From positions 283,621-347,620 of the forward strand of contig NZ_BOML01000006.1 of NCBI RefSeq assembly GCF_016862175.1: 64,000 bases of DNA. The letters run 5' to 3'. The notes beneath the pieces were generated by a model that saw nothing but the letters and a program-made list of their open reading frames with translations, made no database searches and had not been told where the DNA came from. Of this stretch, positions 41,030 to 49,898 are shown piece by piece (positions within the stretch are counted from its first letter, which is position 1; the number at the start of each line of letters is the position of its first letter). Source of the DNA: Paractinoplanes durhamensis. GTDB taxonomy: Bacteria; Actinomycetota; Actinomycetes; Mycobacteriales; Micromonosporaceae. The position numbers and the translations under genes were made by a program.

Positions 41030-42067
41030 GTGACGTTGACCGGCGAGGACAGCACGGTCGGTGCTGACCCTCTCGAGCCGCCCCTCTCGGCGCCTCTGCG
41101 CCGCGATCTCAACTGGTCCCAGGTGCAGCGGATGAGCCAGTCCGCGGCGTACCGGGACGACGTGATGCTGCGCCGGATCCGGGCCACCGCGGCGATCCTG
41201 CGCGGCACCCGGATGACCAAGGTGCTGTCGCCGGCCCAGGTGGCCGGTCATCTGGGCGGCTGGTTGCCGTACGGCTTCTGCTACCGGTCCTGCGACATCG
41301 CCCACCTGCACGACCCGCGCGAGCTGTCGCAGCTGTGCACCGACGGCGCCGGCGAGGCCACCGAGGTGGCGTACGCGCTGCGCTGGCGGGCCGTGGACCC
41401 GATCGACTACGAGGTGCCGGCCAGCCCCGCCCAGCCCGGCCTGGCGCTGCTGCCGGCGCACTCCCGGGTCGGTGCCATGGTGCTCGGCACCGGCTTCACC
41501 CCGAGCGCCGACGACCTGGTCCCGGAGTACGTGACGGCCGGTTTCGCCGACCTCCCGATGCCGGCGAACGCGCAGCTCATCGCGTACGCCCCGGGCGGCG
41601 AGGAGATCATCCTCTACACCTACCAGCCGGAGCAGCACGGCTGGCTGCGGCTGGCCGGGCCGCGCTGGCGGTCGCTGCTGGACAACCTGCCCGGCGTGAC
41701 GCCCGACCGGGAGTACGTGCCGTGCACCTCGCCCGGCTCGTCGAAGCTGGTCGGCCGGATCAAGGACAAGGAGTACGAGGCGGTCGCGGACCCGCCGGAG
41801 GAGTTCCGGGTGCGGGCCCTGACCCGCGCCGCGCGCTACCCGGTGAGCACGCTGAGCCGCCGCGCCGAGCAGGCCCTGTGGCGCAACACCCCCTGCTGGG
41901 TGCTGCAGCGCGACGACAGCTGGGCCCGGCTGCGCCTGGTCCGCCCGGACGGCGACGGCCTCGCGGTGACCGGAGCCCGCTGCTACGAGCGCGGCGTCTA
42001 CGAGACCTGGGCGCCGGTCGGCGAGTTGACCGACCACCACATCGCCGACATCCCGTACACGCTGTAG
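41030..42067 (+). CDS. Conserved-looking protein of unknown function
   Basis: Soluble protein of 345 aa with no signal or membrane segment and no family I recognise. The N-terminal part is helical (LNWSQVQRMSQSAAYRDD, MLRRIRATAAILRGTRM), the middle contains YGFCYRSCDIAHL and repeated WLRLAGPRW-like beta segments, and the end (NTPCWVLQRDDSWARLRLV, YERGVYETWAPVGEL) could be a small beta-barrel. The start is uncertain: the GTG at 41030 or TTGs at 41009 and 41021, none with a good ribosome-binding site. It is divergent from tatD. Normal codon use argues for a real gene. Confidence 0.75.
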   Translation: MTLTGEDSTVGADPLEPPLSAPLRRDLNWSQVQRMSQSAAYRDDVMLRRIRATAAILRGTRMTKVLSPAQVAGHLGGWLPYGFCYRSCDIAHLHDPRELSQLCTDGAGEATEVAYALRWRAVDPIDYEVPASPAQPGLALLPAHSRVGAMVLGTGFTPSADDLVPEYVTAGFADLPMPANAQLIAYAPGGEEIILYTYQPEQHGWLRLAGPRWRSLLDNLPGVTPDREYVPCTSPGSSKLVGRIKDKEYEAVADPPEEFRVRALTRAARYPVSTLSRRAEQALWRNTPCWVLQRDDSWARLRLVRPDGDGLAVTGARCYERGVYETWAPVGELTDHHIADIPYTL

Positions 42068-42076
42068 GCAAAAGAG

Positions 42077-42112
42077 AACCGGCGCCCACGCGAAGCAGCG
42101 TGAGCGCCGGTT
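42077..42112. terminator. Bidirectional intrinsic terminator
   Basis: A 9-bp GC-rich stem (42077-42085 with 42104-42112) with an inner CACGC/GCGTG pairing and a T-run on the plus side lies between the convergent genes ending at 42067 and 42129. Confidence 0.75.
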
Positions 42113-42128
42113 TCCCCGCGTTCGAGGA

Positions 42129-43343
42129 TCAGGCCTTGGTGAGCTTCTTCATGACCTCGGCCTGGCCGGTGCGGTCGGACCAGTCGCCGACGACCGCCAG
42201 CACGTCGATCGTGCTGCCCTTCTTCTGGCCCTTGACGCCCAGCGACCACTTGTTCTTCTTGACCTTCACCGAGCGAAGGCACAGGAGGATGTTCAGGTCG
42301 TTGGTGAGGCTGATCCACTTGTTCTGGTACGAGTAGCACTGCTCCTTGGAGCCCACCACGCGCAGGACCACGACGATCATCTCGCTGACGCCGGAGCCCT
42401 TGTCGGTGGCGGTGCCCTTCAGGGTGCTCCACGCCTTGGCGCTGCTGCTGTTCTTGGGCTTGGTGATGGTCACCTTGGGGGCCCAGGAGTCCTTCTTGAC
42501 CGCGATCCGGCCGACCACGATCGGCGTGGTGCTGCCGTACTTGTTGGTGAACACCGCGGTCAGCGTGATCGTGCCGGCCGGCACCAGGGTGCCGTTGCTG
42601 CGGTGGTAGTACGACTTGGCGACGGTCTGGTTCTTGCCGGTCAGCGCGCGGGCGTTGCCGTCGCCGTAGTTGATCACGATCTTCGTGGTGCCGGCCGGAA
42701 CCGCCGACACCGCGACGTTGAAGGCCTCGTGGTGCCAGACCGAGGACTTGCTGAGCTTGAACTTGCCCGGCGTGACGACCGTGACGGCGACCGCGGGCAG
42801 CACCTTCTTGTTGCCGGCCGCGTCGGTCAGGGTCACCGTGACGACGAACCGGCCGGCCCGGGTGTACTGCTTGGCGAACGTGGTCTGGGCGACCGGCAGC
42901 GTAGTGCTCGTGCCGTCACCCCAGGTGACCACCCGGGTGACCTGGTCGGGGTCGCCGCCGTTGTCGGAGACGGTGCCCAGGGTCAGCGTGGTCCGCTGCC
43001 CCACCCACAGCGACAGCAGGTTCAGCTTGTACGAGCCGCTCGGCGCGGTGGTGTCGGGCGGCGTGCCCGGGTCCGAGGCGGACGGCTCCGGGTCGGGTGC
43101 CGACGAGGTGGTGTCCTCCGGCTCCGGCGCCACGACCGGCGTGGAGTCCTCCGGGCCGGGCTCGGTCGGCGTCGAGGCGGATTCACTCGGGTCGGCCTCG
43201 GTGATGGTCAGCGGCGCGCCGGACGAAGCGTCGGCGCTGGGCGAGACCGGGTCGGCGAACGCCGGGGTGGCGTAGATGGTCCCGGCGGCAAGACTGCCGA
43301 TCAGGACCGCGGCCAGGAGCGGCCGGTTGAGGCGAGTCTTCAA
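42129..43343 (-). CDS. Secreted protein with PKD/Ig-like domains
   Basis: Exported protein of 404 aa. A Sec signal peptide (LLAAVLIGSLAAGTIYATPAFA, cleavage after AFA at about residue 30) is followed by an acidic Ser/Thr/Pro-rich stretch to about 103, then beta-rich domains with PKD-type motifs VTWGDGTST and INYGDGNAR and an Ig-like module starting WAPKVTITKP. The last 100 residues hold two Cys pairs that could form disulfides. The start is TTG at 43343 with AAGGAG 7 bases upstream. A role at the cell surface is inferred; no catalytic residues are seen. Confidence 0.85.
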   Translation of the reverse strand: MKTRLNRPLLAAVLIGSLAAGTIYATPAFADPVSPSADASSGAPLTITEADPSESASTPTEPGPEDSTPVVAPEPEDTTSSAPDPEPSASDPGTPPDTTAPSGSYKLNLLSLWVGQRTTLTLGTVSDNGGDPDQVTRVVTWGDGTSTTLPVAQTTFAKQYTRAGRFVVTVTLTDAAGNKKVLPAVAVTVVTPGKFKLSKSSVWHHEAFNVAVSAVPAGTTKIVINYGDGNARALTGKNQTVAKSYYHRSNGTLVPAGTITLTAVFTNKYGSTTPIVVGRIAVKKDSWAPKVTITKPKNSSSAKAWSTLKGTATDKGSGVSEMIVVVLRVVGSKEQCYSYQNKWISLTNDLNILLCLRSVKVKKNKWSLGVKGQKKGSTIDVLAVVGDWSDRTGQAEVMKKLTKA

Positions 43344-43416
43344 GATGTTGCTCCTTCGAGGGGGTCAGCCGCACGAAGGGAAGTCGGCAGGCACGATAGA
43401 ACGGCGCCGTACCGAT

Positions 43417-43432
43417 GAAACGCAAGCGTTTC
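43417..43432. promoter_or_regulatory. Candidate operator upstream of the secreted PKD-like protein
   Basis: Perfect dyad GAAACGC-AA-GCGTTTC, 74-89 bp upstream of the TTG start. Size and symmetry suit a LacI- or GntR-type repressor. The regulator is not identified. Confidence 0.4.
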
Positions 43433-43501
43433 CCCCGTGGTCGCACGAGGGTAGGTCATCGACTAGAGATCGATCAAGACAAGGCCGCTAGAAATCACAC
43501 C

Positions 43502-43534
43502 GGCCCGCCGCCGCCGGAAGGGCGACAACGGGCC
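43502..43534 (-). terminator. Possible terminator downstream of metG
   Basis: GGCCCG at 43502-43507 pairs with CGGGCC at 43529-43534 with further inner pairing. It lies about 20 bp past the metG stop. There is no T-run, so this is a weak call. Confidence 0.35.
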
Positions 43535-43553
43535 TGCGCGGACGAACCGGGCG

Positions 43554-45350
43554 TCAGCCTTCGAGGCGCGCGAGCTCCTCCTCGATCACCGACGGCTCCA
43601 GCTTGCGGAACACCGGCTTCGGGGCGGCCAGCGGCGTGCCCGCGACGAGCGGCACCGACTCCCACTTCGCGCCGACCGTGTAGTCGCCGGTCAGCACCGG
43701 GTAGTCCGGGCCGCCGCCGAGGTCCTCGACCTGCTCGATGCGCGGCATCGTGGCGTGCACGCCCACGCCGCCGAGCAGCTCGAACACCTTCTGCGCGGAG
43801 TGCGGCAGGAACGGGGTCAGCAGCGTGTTGGCGTCGCTGACCACCTGCAGCGCCACGTGCAGGACGGTGGCCTGACGCGGCTTGTCCTCCTCGGCCTTGA
43901 GCTTCCACGGCGCCTGGTCGGACAGGTATTTGTTCGCCTCGGCGACCACCCGCATCGCCTCGCCGATCGCCGCCTTCTGCCGGTGCTTGCCGATCAGCTC
44001 ACCGACCGTGGTGAAGCCGGTCTTGGCGACGGCGAGCAGCGCCTCGTCCTCGGCGGTCAGCTCGCCGGCGGCCGGGATGACGCCGAAGTTCTTGGCGGCC
44101 ATCGAGATCGAGCGGTTGACCAGGTTGCCCCAGCCCGCGACCAGCTCGTCGTTGTTGCGCCGGACGAACTCGGCCCAGGTGAAGTCGGTGTCGGTCGACT
44201 CCGGGCCGGCCGCCGCGATGAAGTAGCGCAGGGCGTCGGCGTCGTAGCGCTCCAGGAAGTCGCGCACGAAGATGACCACCTTGCGGGACGAGGAGAACTT
44301 CTTGCCCTCCATCGTCAGGTATTCGCTGGAGACCACCTCGGTGGGCAGGTTGAGCTTGCCGAGGTCGCCCGGCTCGCCGCCCTTGTCGCCCTCGCCCGAG
44401 TAACCCAGCAGCAGCGCCGGCCAGATCACCGAGTGGAAGACGATGTTGTCCTTGCCCATGAAGTAGTAGGACTGCGAGTCCTTACCGAGGCCGTCGGCCG
44501 ACCACCACTGCCGCCACGCCTCCGGGTCGCCGGTGCGGCGGGCCCACTCGATCGAGGCGGACAGGTAACCGATCACCGCGTCGAACCAGACGTAGATGCG
44601 CTTGTCGTTGCGGTCGCTCCAGCCCTCCAGCGGGATCGGCACGCCCCACTCGAGGTCCCGGGTGATCGCCCGGGGCTGCAGGTCGTCGAGCAGGTTGCGG
44701 GAGAACTTCAGGACGTTGGGCCGCCAATTTTCCCGCTGGTCGAGCCAGCGGCCGATGGCCTGGGCGAAGGCGGGCAGGTCGAGGAAGAAGTGCTCGGTCT
44801 CGACGAACTCCGGCACCTCCCCGTTGATCTTCGACCGCGGGTTGATCAGCTGCTCCGGGTCGAGCTGGTTGCCGCAGTTGTCGCACTGGTCGCCGCGGGC
44901 GCTGCCGTAGCCGCAGATCGGGCAGGTGCCCTCGATGTAGCGGTCGGGCAGGGTGCGGCCGGTGGACGGCGACCGGGCGCCCAGCGTGGTGCGGGCGACG
45001 ATGTAGCCGTTGCGGTGCAGCACCGAGAACAGCTCCTGCACCACGGCGTAGTGGTTACGCGTGGTGGTGCGGGTGAACAGGTCGTAGGTCAGGCCGAGAC
45101 CGTGCAGGTCCTCGACGATCACCCGGTTGTAGCGGTCGGCGAGCTCACGCGCGGTCACACCCTCGGCGTCGGCCTGCACCTGGATCGGGGTGCCGTGCTC
45201 GTCGGTGCCGGAGACCATGAGTACGTCGTGACCGGCCATCCGCATGTACCGGCTGAAAACGTCGGAGGGCACCCCGAAGCCGGAGACATGACCGATGTGG
45301 CGCGGGCCGTTGGCGTAAGGCCAGGCAACCGCGGCTAGAACGTGACTCAT
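43554..45350 (-). CDS. metG: Methionyl-tRNA synthetase
   Basis: Class I synthetase of 598 aa. The HIGH-type motif is [15 protein letters not shown] at the N-terminus; a zinc-binding knuckle ([17 protein letters not shown]) lies in the connective insertion; the KMSKS loop is the variant KKFSSSRK, as in the actinobacterial MetG1 type. It ends after the anticodon-binding helical domain with a tail [20 protein letters not shown] and has no C-terminal EMAP-like tRNA-binding domain. I chose the ATG at 45350 with AGGA upstream; the frame is open 30 codons further with unlikely sequence. Confidence 0.96.
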   Translation of the reverse strand: MSHVLAAVAWPYANGPRHIGHVSGFGVPSDVFSRYMRMAGHDVLMVSGTDEHGTPIQVQADAEGVTARELADRYNRVIVEDLHGLGLTYDLFTRTTTRNHYAVVQELFSVLHRNGYIVARTTLGARSPSTGRTLPDRYIEGTCPICGYGSARGDQCDNCGNQLDPEQLINPRSKINGEVPEFVETEHFFLDLPAFAQAIGRWLDQRENWRPNVLKFSRNLLDDLQPRAITRDLEWGVPIPLEGWSDRNDKRIYVWFDAVIGYLSASIEWARRTGDPEAWRQWWSADGLGKDSQSYYFMGKDNIVFHSVIWPALLLGYSGEGDKGGEPGDLGKLNLPTEVVSSEYLTMEGKKFSSSRKVVIFVRDFLERYDADALRYFIAAAGPESTDTDFTWAEFVRRNNDELVAGWGNLVNRSISMAAKNFGVIPAAGELTAEDEALLAVAKTGFTTVGELIGKHRQKAAIGEAMRVVAEANKYLSDQAPWKLKAEEDKPRQATVLHVALQVVSDANTLLTPFLPHSAQKVFELLGGVGVHATMPRIEQVEDLGGGPDYPVLTGDYTVGAKWESVPLVAGTPLAAPKPVFRKLEPSVIEEELARLEG

Positions 45351-45474
45351 GGTTCCTAAGAGTAATGAGCGGCCCGGCTCCGCCGCGAACGGATTGGTTC
45401 CGCCCTCGGCAAGATCCGTATAAATCGCGACACACCCCATCTAAACGTGCTGAGCGGGGCGGCCGCGTAGTCCA

Positions 45475-46887
45475 ATGGGACCCGTGACCGGAGAAACACC
45501 GCAACCTGGGGAAAAGCCCTCCAACGAGGGAAGCCCGTGGTCGTTCTCCGACCCCGGCACGTCCTGGTGGCGTGGCGAGAACGAACACGCCGCCGCCGAG
45601 CCGGGGCGACCGCGCAGCCCGCGCCGCCGGGCAGCGCAGCATCAGGCGGTCGCCGAGAGCGCGTTGCAGGGGGGCACCGGCACCCTGCAGCCGCCGAGCC
45701 CGGTCGAGCGCACCGGTGCGGCCGCCGAGGGGCACGCCGCCGGCGCCCGCGACACCGCCGTACAGCTGATCGACCCACCGGTGGTGGAACGCCACCACGA
45801 TCAGGCCGACGAGCACCGCTACGACCCGCTCCGGCCGACCGGCTACACCGCCAAGGTCACCGCCACGACCGTGGCCGCCGATGTAAAGGCGGACACCGCC
45901 GAGCCGCCGACCGTCGAAGCCCCGCCGGCCGAGGTCCCGGTGGTCGACGTGCCGGTGGTCGACGTGCCGGTGGTCGACGTGCCGGTGGTCGAAGAGGCGT
46001 CGGCTCGGGAACCGCAGACGGCGCCCGAGGTGGTCGCCGAGATGAAGGCCGAGCTCGGCCTGCTGCCCGACCCGGACGCCGACGCGGACGTGATGGTTCT
46101 GCCCGAACCGAGCACCCGCAACCGGCCCACCGTGCCCCTCGAGCCAACCGCTCCGACCGACCGTGGTCCGGCACCGAGCGTCGCCCGGCAGAGTCGCCGC
46201 GACGCCTATCGGCCGACCGAACCGCTGCCGCCGCTGCCACCGCCGACCGGCTCCCCCGAGGTCGACGCCCGGCTGGAACGGCTGGAGAACTCGCCGTTCT
46301 GGCACACCGACCCGGAGAAGCTGCCCGAGCCGGAGCTGGACATTCGGCCGGCGCACGCCGCGGGCCGCCGCGGCCGGCGGTCCGGCAAGAAGGGCAAGCC
46401 GCCGGTCGCCGCGCTGGTCTCGCTGATCGCGCTCGGCCTGCTGTCCGCCTTCTTCTCCTGGGTCAGCGCCGAACCGTTCTGGCTGGCCATGGGGCACGGC
46501 GACCGCGGCTACGCGACCACCGCACACTGCACCAGCTCCGGGGTCACCCAGCACTGCAACGGCCGGTTCGCCGCGGCCGACGGCGGCTTCACCATCAGCA
46601 AGGTGACGCTGCTCGGCGTCGGCCCGGGCCAGCGGGTGCCGGGCACGGTCAGCCCGGCCCGGATGGTCAGCGCGGACAGCCCGCGCGCCTATCTCGGCGA
46701 GACCACGCCGCTGCTGCAGTTGCGCTGGCTGCTCGGGTTCGCGCTGGTCCTGCTGTGCGGGTACGTGATCGCCGGGGTGACCGGTGCCCGCCGGTTGGAG
46801 ACCGGGCGCGCGCGACGGGGTGCGGTGCTGGCCAGCCTGGCCGGACCGGTGCTGCTGCTGGTGGGCTTCCTGATCGGCTCGTTCTGA
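45475..46887 (+). CDS. Membrane protein with long disordered N-terminus, unknown function
   Basis: Protein of 470 aa. The first 300 residues are charged, Pro/Ala-rich and probably disordered, with four VPVVD repeats. A basic RRGRRSGKKGK stretch precedes a membrane helix (PPVAALVSLIALGLLSAFFSW); an extracytoplasmic domain of about 85 residues with one Cys pair (TTAHCTSSGVTQHCNGRF) follows, then two more helices. The layout resembles a surface or septal scaffold with a large cytoplasmic arm, but I recognise no family. The start is the ATG at 45475 or the GTG three codons later. Confidence 0.75.
   Translation: MGPVTGETPQPGEKPSNEGSPWSFSDPGTSWWRGENEHAAAEPGRPRSPRRRAAQHQAVAESALQGGTGTLQPPSPVERTGAAAEGHAAGARDTAVQLIDPPVVERHHDQADEHRYDPLRPTGYTAKVTATTVAADVKADTAEPPTVEAPPAEVPVVDVPVVDVPVVDVPVVEEASAREPQTAPEVVAEMKAELGLLPDPDADADVMVLPEPSTRNRPTVPLEPTAPTDRGPAPSVARQSRRDAYRPTEPLPPLPPPTGSPEVDARLERLENSPFWHTDPEKLPEPELDIRPAHAAGRRGRRSGKKGKPPVAALVSLIALGLLSAFFSWVSAEPFWLAMGHGDRGYATTAHCTSSGVTQHCNGRFAAADGGFTISKVTLLGVGPGQRVPGTVSPARMVSADSPRAYLGETTPLLQLRWLLGFALVLLCGYVIAGVTGARRLETGRARRGAVLASLAGPVLLLVGFLIGSF
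45934..45993 (+). repeat. 15-bp tandem repeat, four units, coding VPVVD
   Basis: Near-identical units of GTGCCGGTGGTCGAC repeat in frame four times within the disordered arm of the membrane protein. Such short in-frame repeats are prone to copy-number change. Confidence 0.8.
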
Positions 46888-46954
46888 CCGGGTGAGCGGT
46901 AAGGGCCTGGGCGAGCCGGTTTGTGCGCCACGGCCGCTGCCGACGTCGTACTCA

Positions 46955-47809
46955 TCAAGTGCGTGACTGATGCACCAAGCTGTAGACATCGCGTTTTTTC
47001 AGGCCGAAGTCGTCGGCGACGGCCTGAATCGCATCGCGGCGGGTGGCGCCGGCGGATTCCCGCTCGGCGACCGCCTCGCGCAGCTCGTCGTCGGAGGGCC
47101 GCGCCTGCGGCCCGACCGGCGCGCCCGCCACCACCACCGTGATCTCGCCGCGCGGATCGCCCTCCTCGGCCCAGGTGGCCAGCTCGGTGAGGGTGCCGCG
47201 GCGGATCTCCTCGTAGGTCTTGGTCAGCTCGCGGCAGACGGCGGCCGGCCGGTCCGGGCCGAACGTCGCGGCCAGATCGGCCAGCGCGTCCGCGATCCGG
47301 TGCGGCGCCTCGAAGAAGACCAGGGTGCGCGGCTCGGCGGCGAGTTCACGCAGGCGGGAGCGGCGGTGCGAGCCGGTCCGCGGGAGGAAGCCCTCGAAGA
47401 CGAACCGGTCGCTGGGCAGCCCGGAAAGCGCCAGGGCGGTGGTCACCGCGCTCGGGCCGGGCGCCGCGGTGACCGGGAAACCGGCGTCCAGCGCGGCCTT
47501 GACCAGTCGGTAGCCGGGGTCGGAGACGCTCGGCATGCCGCCGTCGGTGACCACGGCGACGGTCAGGCCGTCGGCCAGGGCCGCCACCAATTCGGGTGTA
47601 CGCCGCTCGTCGTTGCCCTCGAAATAGGACACCACCCGCCCGGTGACCGTCACGCCGAGGTCGCGGGCGAGCCGGGCCAGGCGCCGGGTGTCCTCGGCCG
47701 CCACCACATCTGCCGAGGCCAGCACGTCGCGCAACCGGTTCGAGGCGTCGCCGATGTTGCCCAGCGGGGCCCCCAGGAGCACGACCCGGCCGGTTTCGTT
47801 GGCTGCCAC
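46955..47809 (-). CDS. rsmI: 16S rRNA (cytidine1402-2'-O)-methyltransferase
   Basis: SAM-dependent methyltransferase of 284 aa with the tetrapyrrole-methylase fold. Motifs: GRVVLLGAPLGNIGDASNR, VVAAEDTRRLARL, VSYFEGNDERR, VTDGGMPSVSDPGYRLV and AAPGPSAVTTALALSGLP. The start is GTG at 47809, 50 bp from the divergent mannosyltransferase gene. In Actinobacteria rsmI and the protein mannosyltransferase are often divergent neighbours. Confidence 0.95.
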   Translation of the reverse strand: MAANETGRVVLLGAPLGNIGDASNRLRDVLASADVVAAEDTRRLARLARDLGVTVTGRVVSYFEGNDERRTPELVAALADGLTVAVVTDGGMPSVSDPGYRLVKAALDAGFPVTAAPGPSAVTTALALSGLPSDRFVFEGFLPRTGSHRRSRLRELAAEPRTLVFFEAPHRIADALADLAATFGPDRPAAVCRELTKTYEEIRRGTLTELATWAEEGDPRGEITVVVAGAPVGPQARPSDDELREAVAERESAGATRRDAIQAVADDFGLKKRDVYSLVHQSRT

Positions 47810-47859
47810 AGCGTCAGTCCATCACACCGCTTCCCAGCACGACGTCCTAGGATCGCGGA

Positions 47860-49437
47860 GTGACGACGGCGACAGCTGAGACAGAACTCACTCCGGAGCC
47901 GCCCGCGGCCGTGGAGCCCCCCGGTGAGCGCGGTGTTCCCGAGATCGTCCGGCGCCGCCTGGCGACGCTGGAAAACTGGCTGAATCCGCATTCGTGGATC
48001 GTGACCGTCGTCGTGACGGTGATCGCCGGCATCCTGCGCTTCCAAAACCTGGCGAGCCCGAAGGGCTACATCTTCGACGAGGTGTATTACCCGACCGACG
48101 CGTGGGACATGCTGCAGCACGGCGTCGAGTGGGACGAGAAGACCAACGGCCCGGCGTACGTGGTGCATCCGCCGCTGGGCAAGTGGCTGATCGCGATCGG
48201 CGAGAAGATCTTCGGCAACAACGAGCTGGGCTGGCGGTTCACCGCCGCGATCGCCGGCACGCTGATGATCCTGATCCTGGTCCGGATCGCCTACCGGCTG
48301 TTCCACTCGGTGCTGCTGGCCGGCACGGCCGGGCTGCTGCTGTCGCTCGACGGCTTCCAGCTGGTGCTGTCCCGCACCTCGCTGCTCGACATCTTCCTCG
48401 GCCTGTTCGTGCTGCTCACCTTCGCCGCCATGGTGCTCGACCGCGATCATTACCGGCGCCGGCTGCTGCGCGCTCTGGAAAACGGGTACGACCCGAGCAG
48501 CACCCCGTCCATCCCCCGGATCGTCCCGTGGTGGCTGCTCGCCTCCGGCGCGCTGTTCGGCCTGGCCTGCGGGGTGAAGTGGAGCGCGCTGTTCTTCGCG
48601 CCGTTCTTCGCCGCCCTGGTGTGGGCGTGGCGGGTGCAGGCGCGCCGCTCGGCCGGCATCCGCGGCGCGTTCATCGCCGGCGTGCTCGGCGACCTGGGCT
48701 ACCTGCTCCTCACCTTCGTGCTGAGCATCATCTTCTACCTGGCCACTTGGACCGGTTGGTTCGTCACGAACACCGGCTACTTCCGGCACTACCGGGAGGC
48801 GAACGGGTGGAGCGAGCCGCCGATCCTCGGCGCGCTGCTCAACCTGATTCATTACCACCAGGAGGCGTACGGGTTCCACAGCCAGCTGACCGAGCGGCAC
48901 GTCTACCAGTCGTGGCCGTGGCAGTGGCTGCTGCTGGGCCGGCCGGTCGCGTTCTACTGGAACAACAACAGCGGCAACTGCGGTGCGCCGAGCTGCGCCC
49001 GGGAGATCCTGCTGCTGGGCACGCCGTTGCTGTGGTGGTCGTTCGCCCCGGCGCTGATCGCGCTGATCTGGTTCGGCATCGCCCGGCGTGACTGGCGGGC
49101 CTGGGCGATCCTGGTGCCGGTGGTGGCCGGGATGCTGCCGTGGTTCTACTACGCGATCAAAGACGGCCGGACGATGTTCTCGTTCTACCTGCTGCCCGCC
49201 GTGCCGTTCCTGATCCTGGCGGTCGTCTACGTCCTCGGGGCGATCATGACGCCACCGGACGGGGTGGTGGCGGGCAAGGGCAGAACGGACCGCCAGCTGA
49301 TCGGGACGGTGGTCGCGGGAGCCTATGTCGTGCTCGTCGCGCTCTGCTTCGCCTACTTCCATCCGATCTTCGTGGCACAGCTGATGACCTACGACAGCTG
49401 GTCGTCTCGGATGTGGCTTGGCGGCCGCTGGATCTAG
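47860..49437 (+). CDS. Dolichyl-phosphate-mannose--protein mannosyltransferase
   Basis: Polytopic membrane enzyme of 525 aa of the GT39 (PMT) family. After a Pro-rich cytoplasmic N-terminus the first extracytoplasmic loop has the catalytic Asp-Glu region FDEVYYPTDAWDMLQHGVEWD, then HPPLGKWLIAIGEKIFG; about ten membrane helices follow. It moves mannose from a polyprenyl-phosphate carrier to Ser/Thr of secreted proteins. Several proteins in this window have Thr/Pro-rich exported stretches (49.9, 54.5 and 56.4 kb) and could be substrates. The start is GTG at 47860, 50 bp from the divergent rsmI. Confidence 0.93.
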   Translation: MTTATAETELTPEPPAAVEPPGERGVPEIVRRRLATLENWLNPHSWIVTVVVTVIAGILRFQNLASPKGYIFDEVYYPTDAWDMLQHGVEWDEKTNGPAYVVHPPLGKWLIAIGEKIFGNNELGWRFTAAIAGTLMILILVRIAYRLFHSVLLAGTAGLLLSLDGFQLVLSRTSLLDIFLGLFVLLTFAAMVLDRDHYRRRLLRALENGYDPSSTPSIPRIVPWWLLASGALFGLACGVKWSALFFAPFFAALVWAWRVQARRSAGIRGAFIAGVLGDLGYLLLTFVLSIIFYLATWTGWFVTNTGYFRHYREANGWSEPPILGALLNLIHYHQEAYGFHSQLTERHVYQSWPWQWLLLGRPVAFYWNNNSGNCGAPSCAREILLLGTPLLWWSFAPALIALIWFGIARRDWRAWAILVPVVAGMLPWFYYAIKDGRTMFSFYLLPAVPFLILAVVYVLGAIMTPPDGVVAGKGRTDRQLIGTVVAGAYVVLVALCFAYFHPIFVAQLMTYDSWSSRMWLGGRWI

Positions 49438-49468
49438 CTCCACAGCGGGGGCTCGCCCGGAAAATAGG

Positions 49469-49516
49469 GCGCGCCCCGATCGCCTGCCACGGGGGAAGCG
49501 GGCGATAGGGGCGCGC
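49469..49516 (+). terminator. Intrinsic terminator downstream of the mannosyltransferase gene
   Basis: A 9-bp GC stem (49469-49477 with 49508-49516), one mismatch, then 6 more pairs (49479-49484 with 49501-49506) enclosing a 16-base loop. It begins 31 bp after the stop codon. Confidence 0.7.
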
Positions 49517-49898
49517 AACATGAAGCTTAACGACCTCCGATGTCGGACACAACGGGTGCCGACCGAAGTTTCAAATTTCGATCAAGGCAGCTTGCAACAT
49601 CGGACATTCCGGGCAATTATGTATTAGAAGTATTTATCTCCTCGCGAATTCTTTTCGCGAAATTGCCGGGAGACGTGTCGCTAATGCGACAGAAAATTGT
49701 TCGGATAATTGTCGTAACCTCCCCGGGAGTGTCATTACCTCCCAGCTCAGGGCGATCATTATTCCGGTGGCACACACCGGCCCCCATCTGGTCAAACGCC
49801 GACGCTCATCATTTCGGTTGATTTAGTGGTGGCGATCATCCGTCACTCTCTCGGGTGAGTGCGCTCAAGATCGCTGTAGATGTTCCTAAGCTCGCCGC
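49517..49898 (+). promoter_or_regulatory. AT-rich leader region with several hairpins
   Basis: This 380-bp stretch is clearly more AT-rich than its surroundings and precedes the Pro/Thr-rich protein and deacetylase-glycosyltransferase operon. Visible structures include TCCGATGT (49536) pairing with ACATCGGA (49597), TCGCGAA/TTCGCGA and GTCGC-TAAT-GCGAC. I see no coding capacity. It may be a long 5' leader with a structured RNA, but it does not match a riboswitch class I can recognise. Confidence 0.4.

Noticed and set aside
49517..49898. A c-di-AMP (ydaO-type) riboswitch before the surface genes
   Set aside because: Such switches occur before wall genes in Actinobacteria, but I could not find the conserved ydaO core here. 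Left as an unassigned structured leader.
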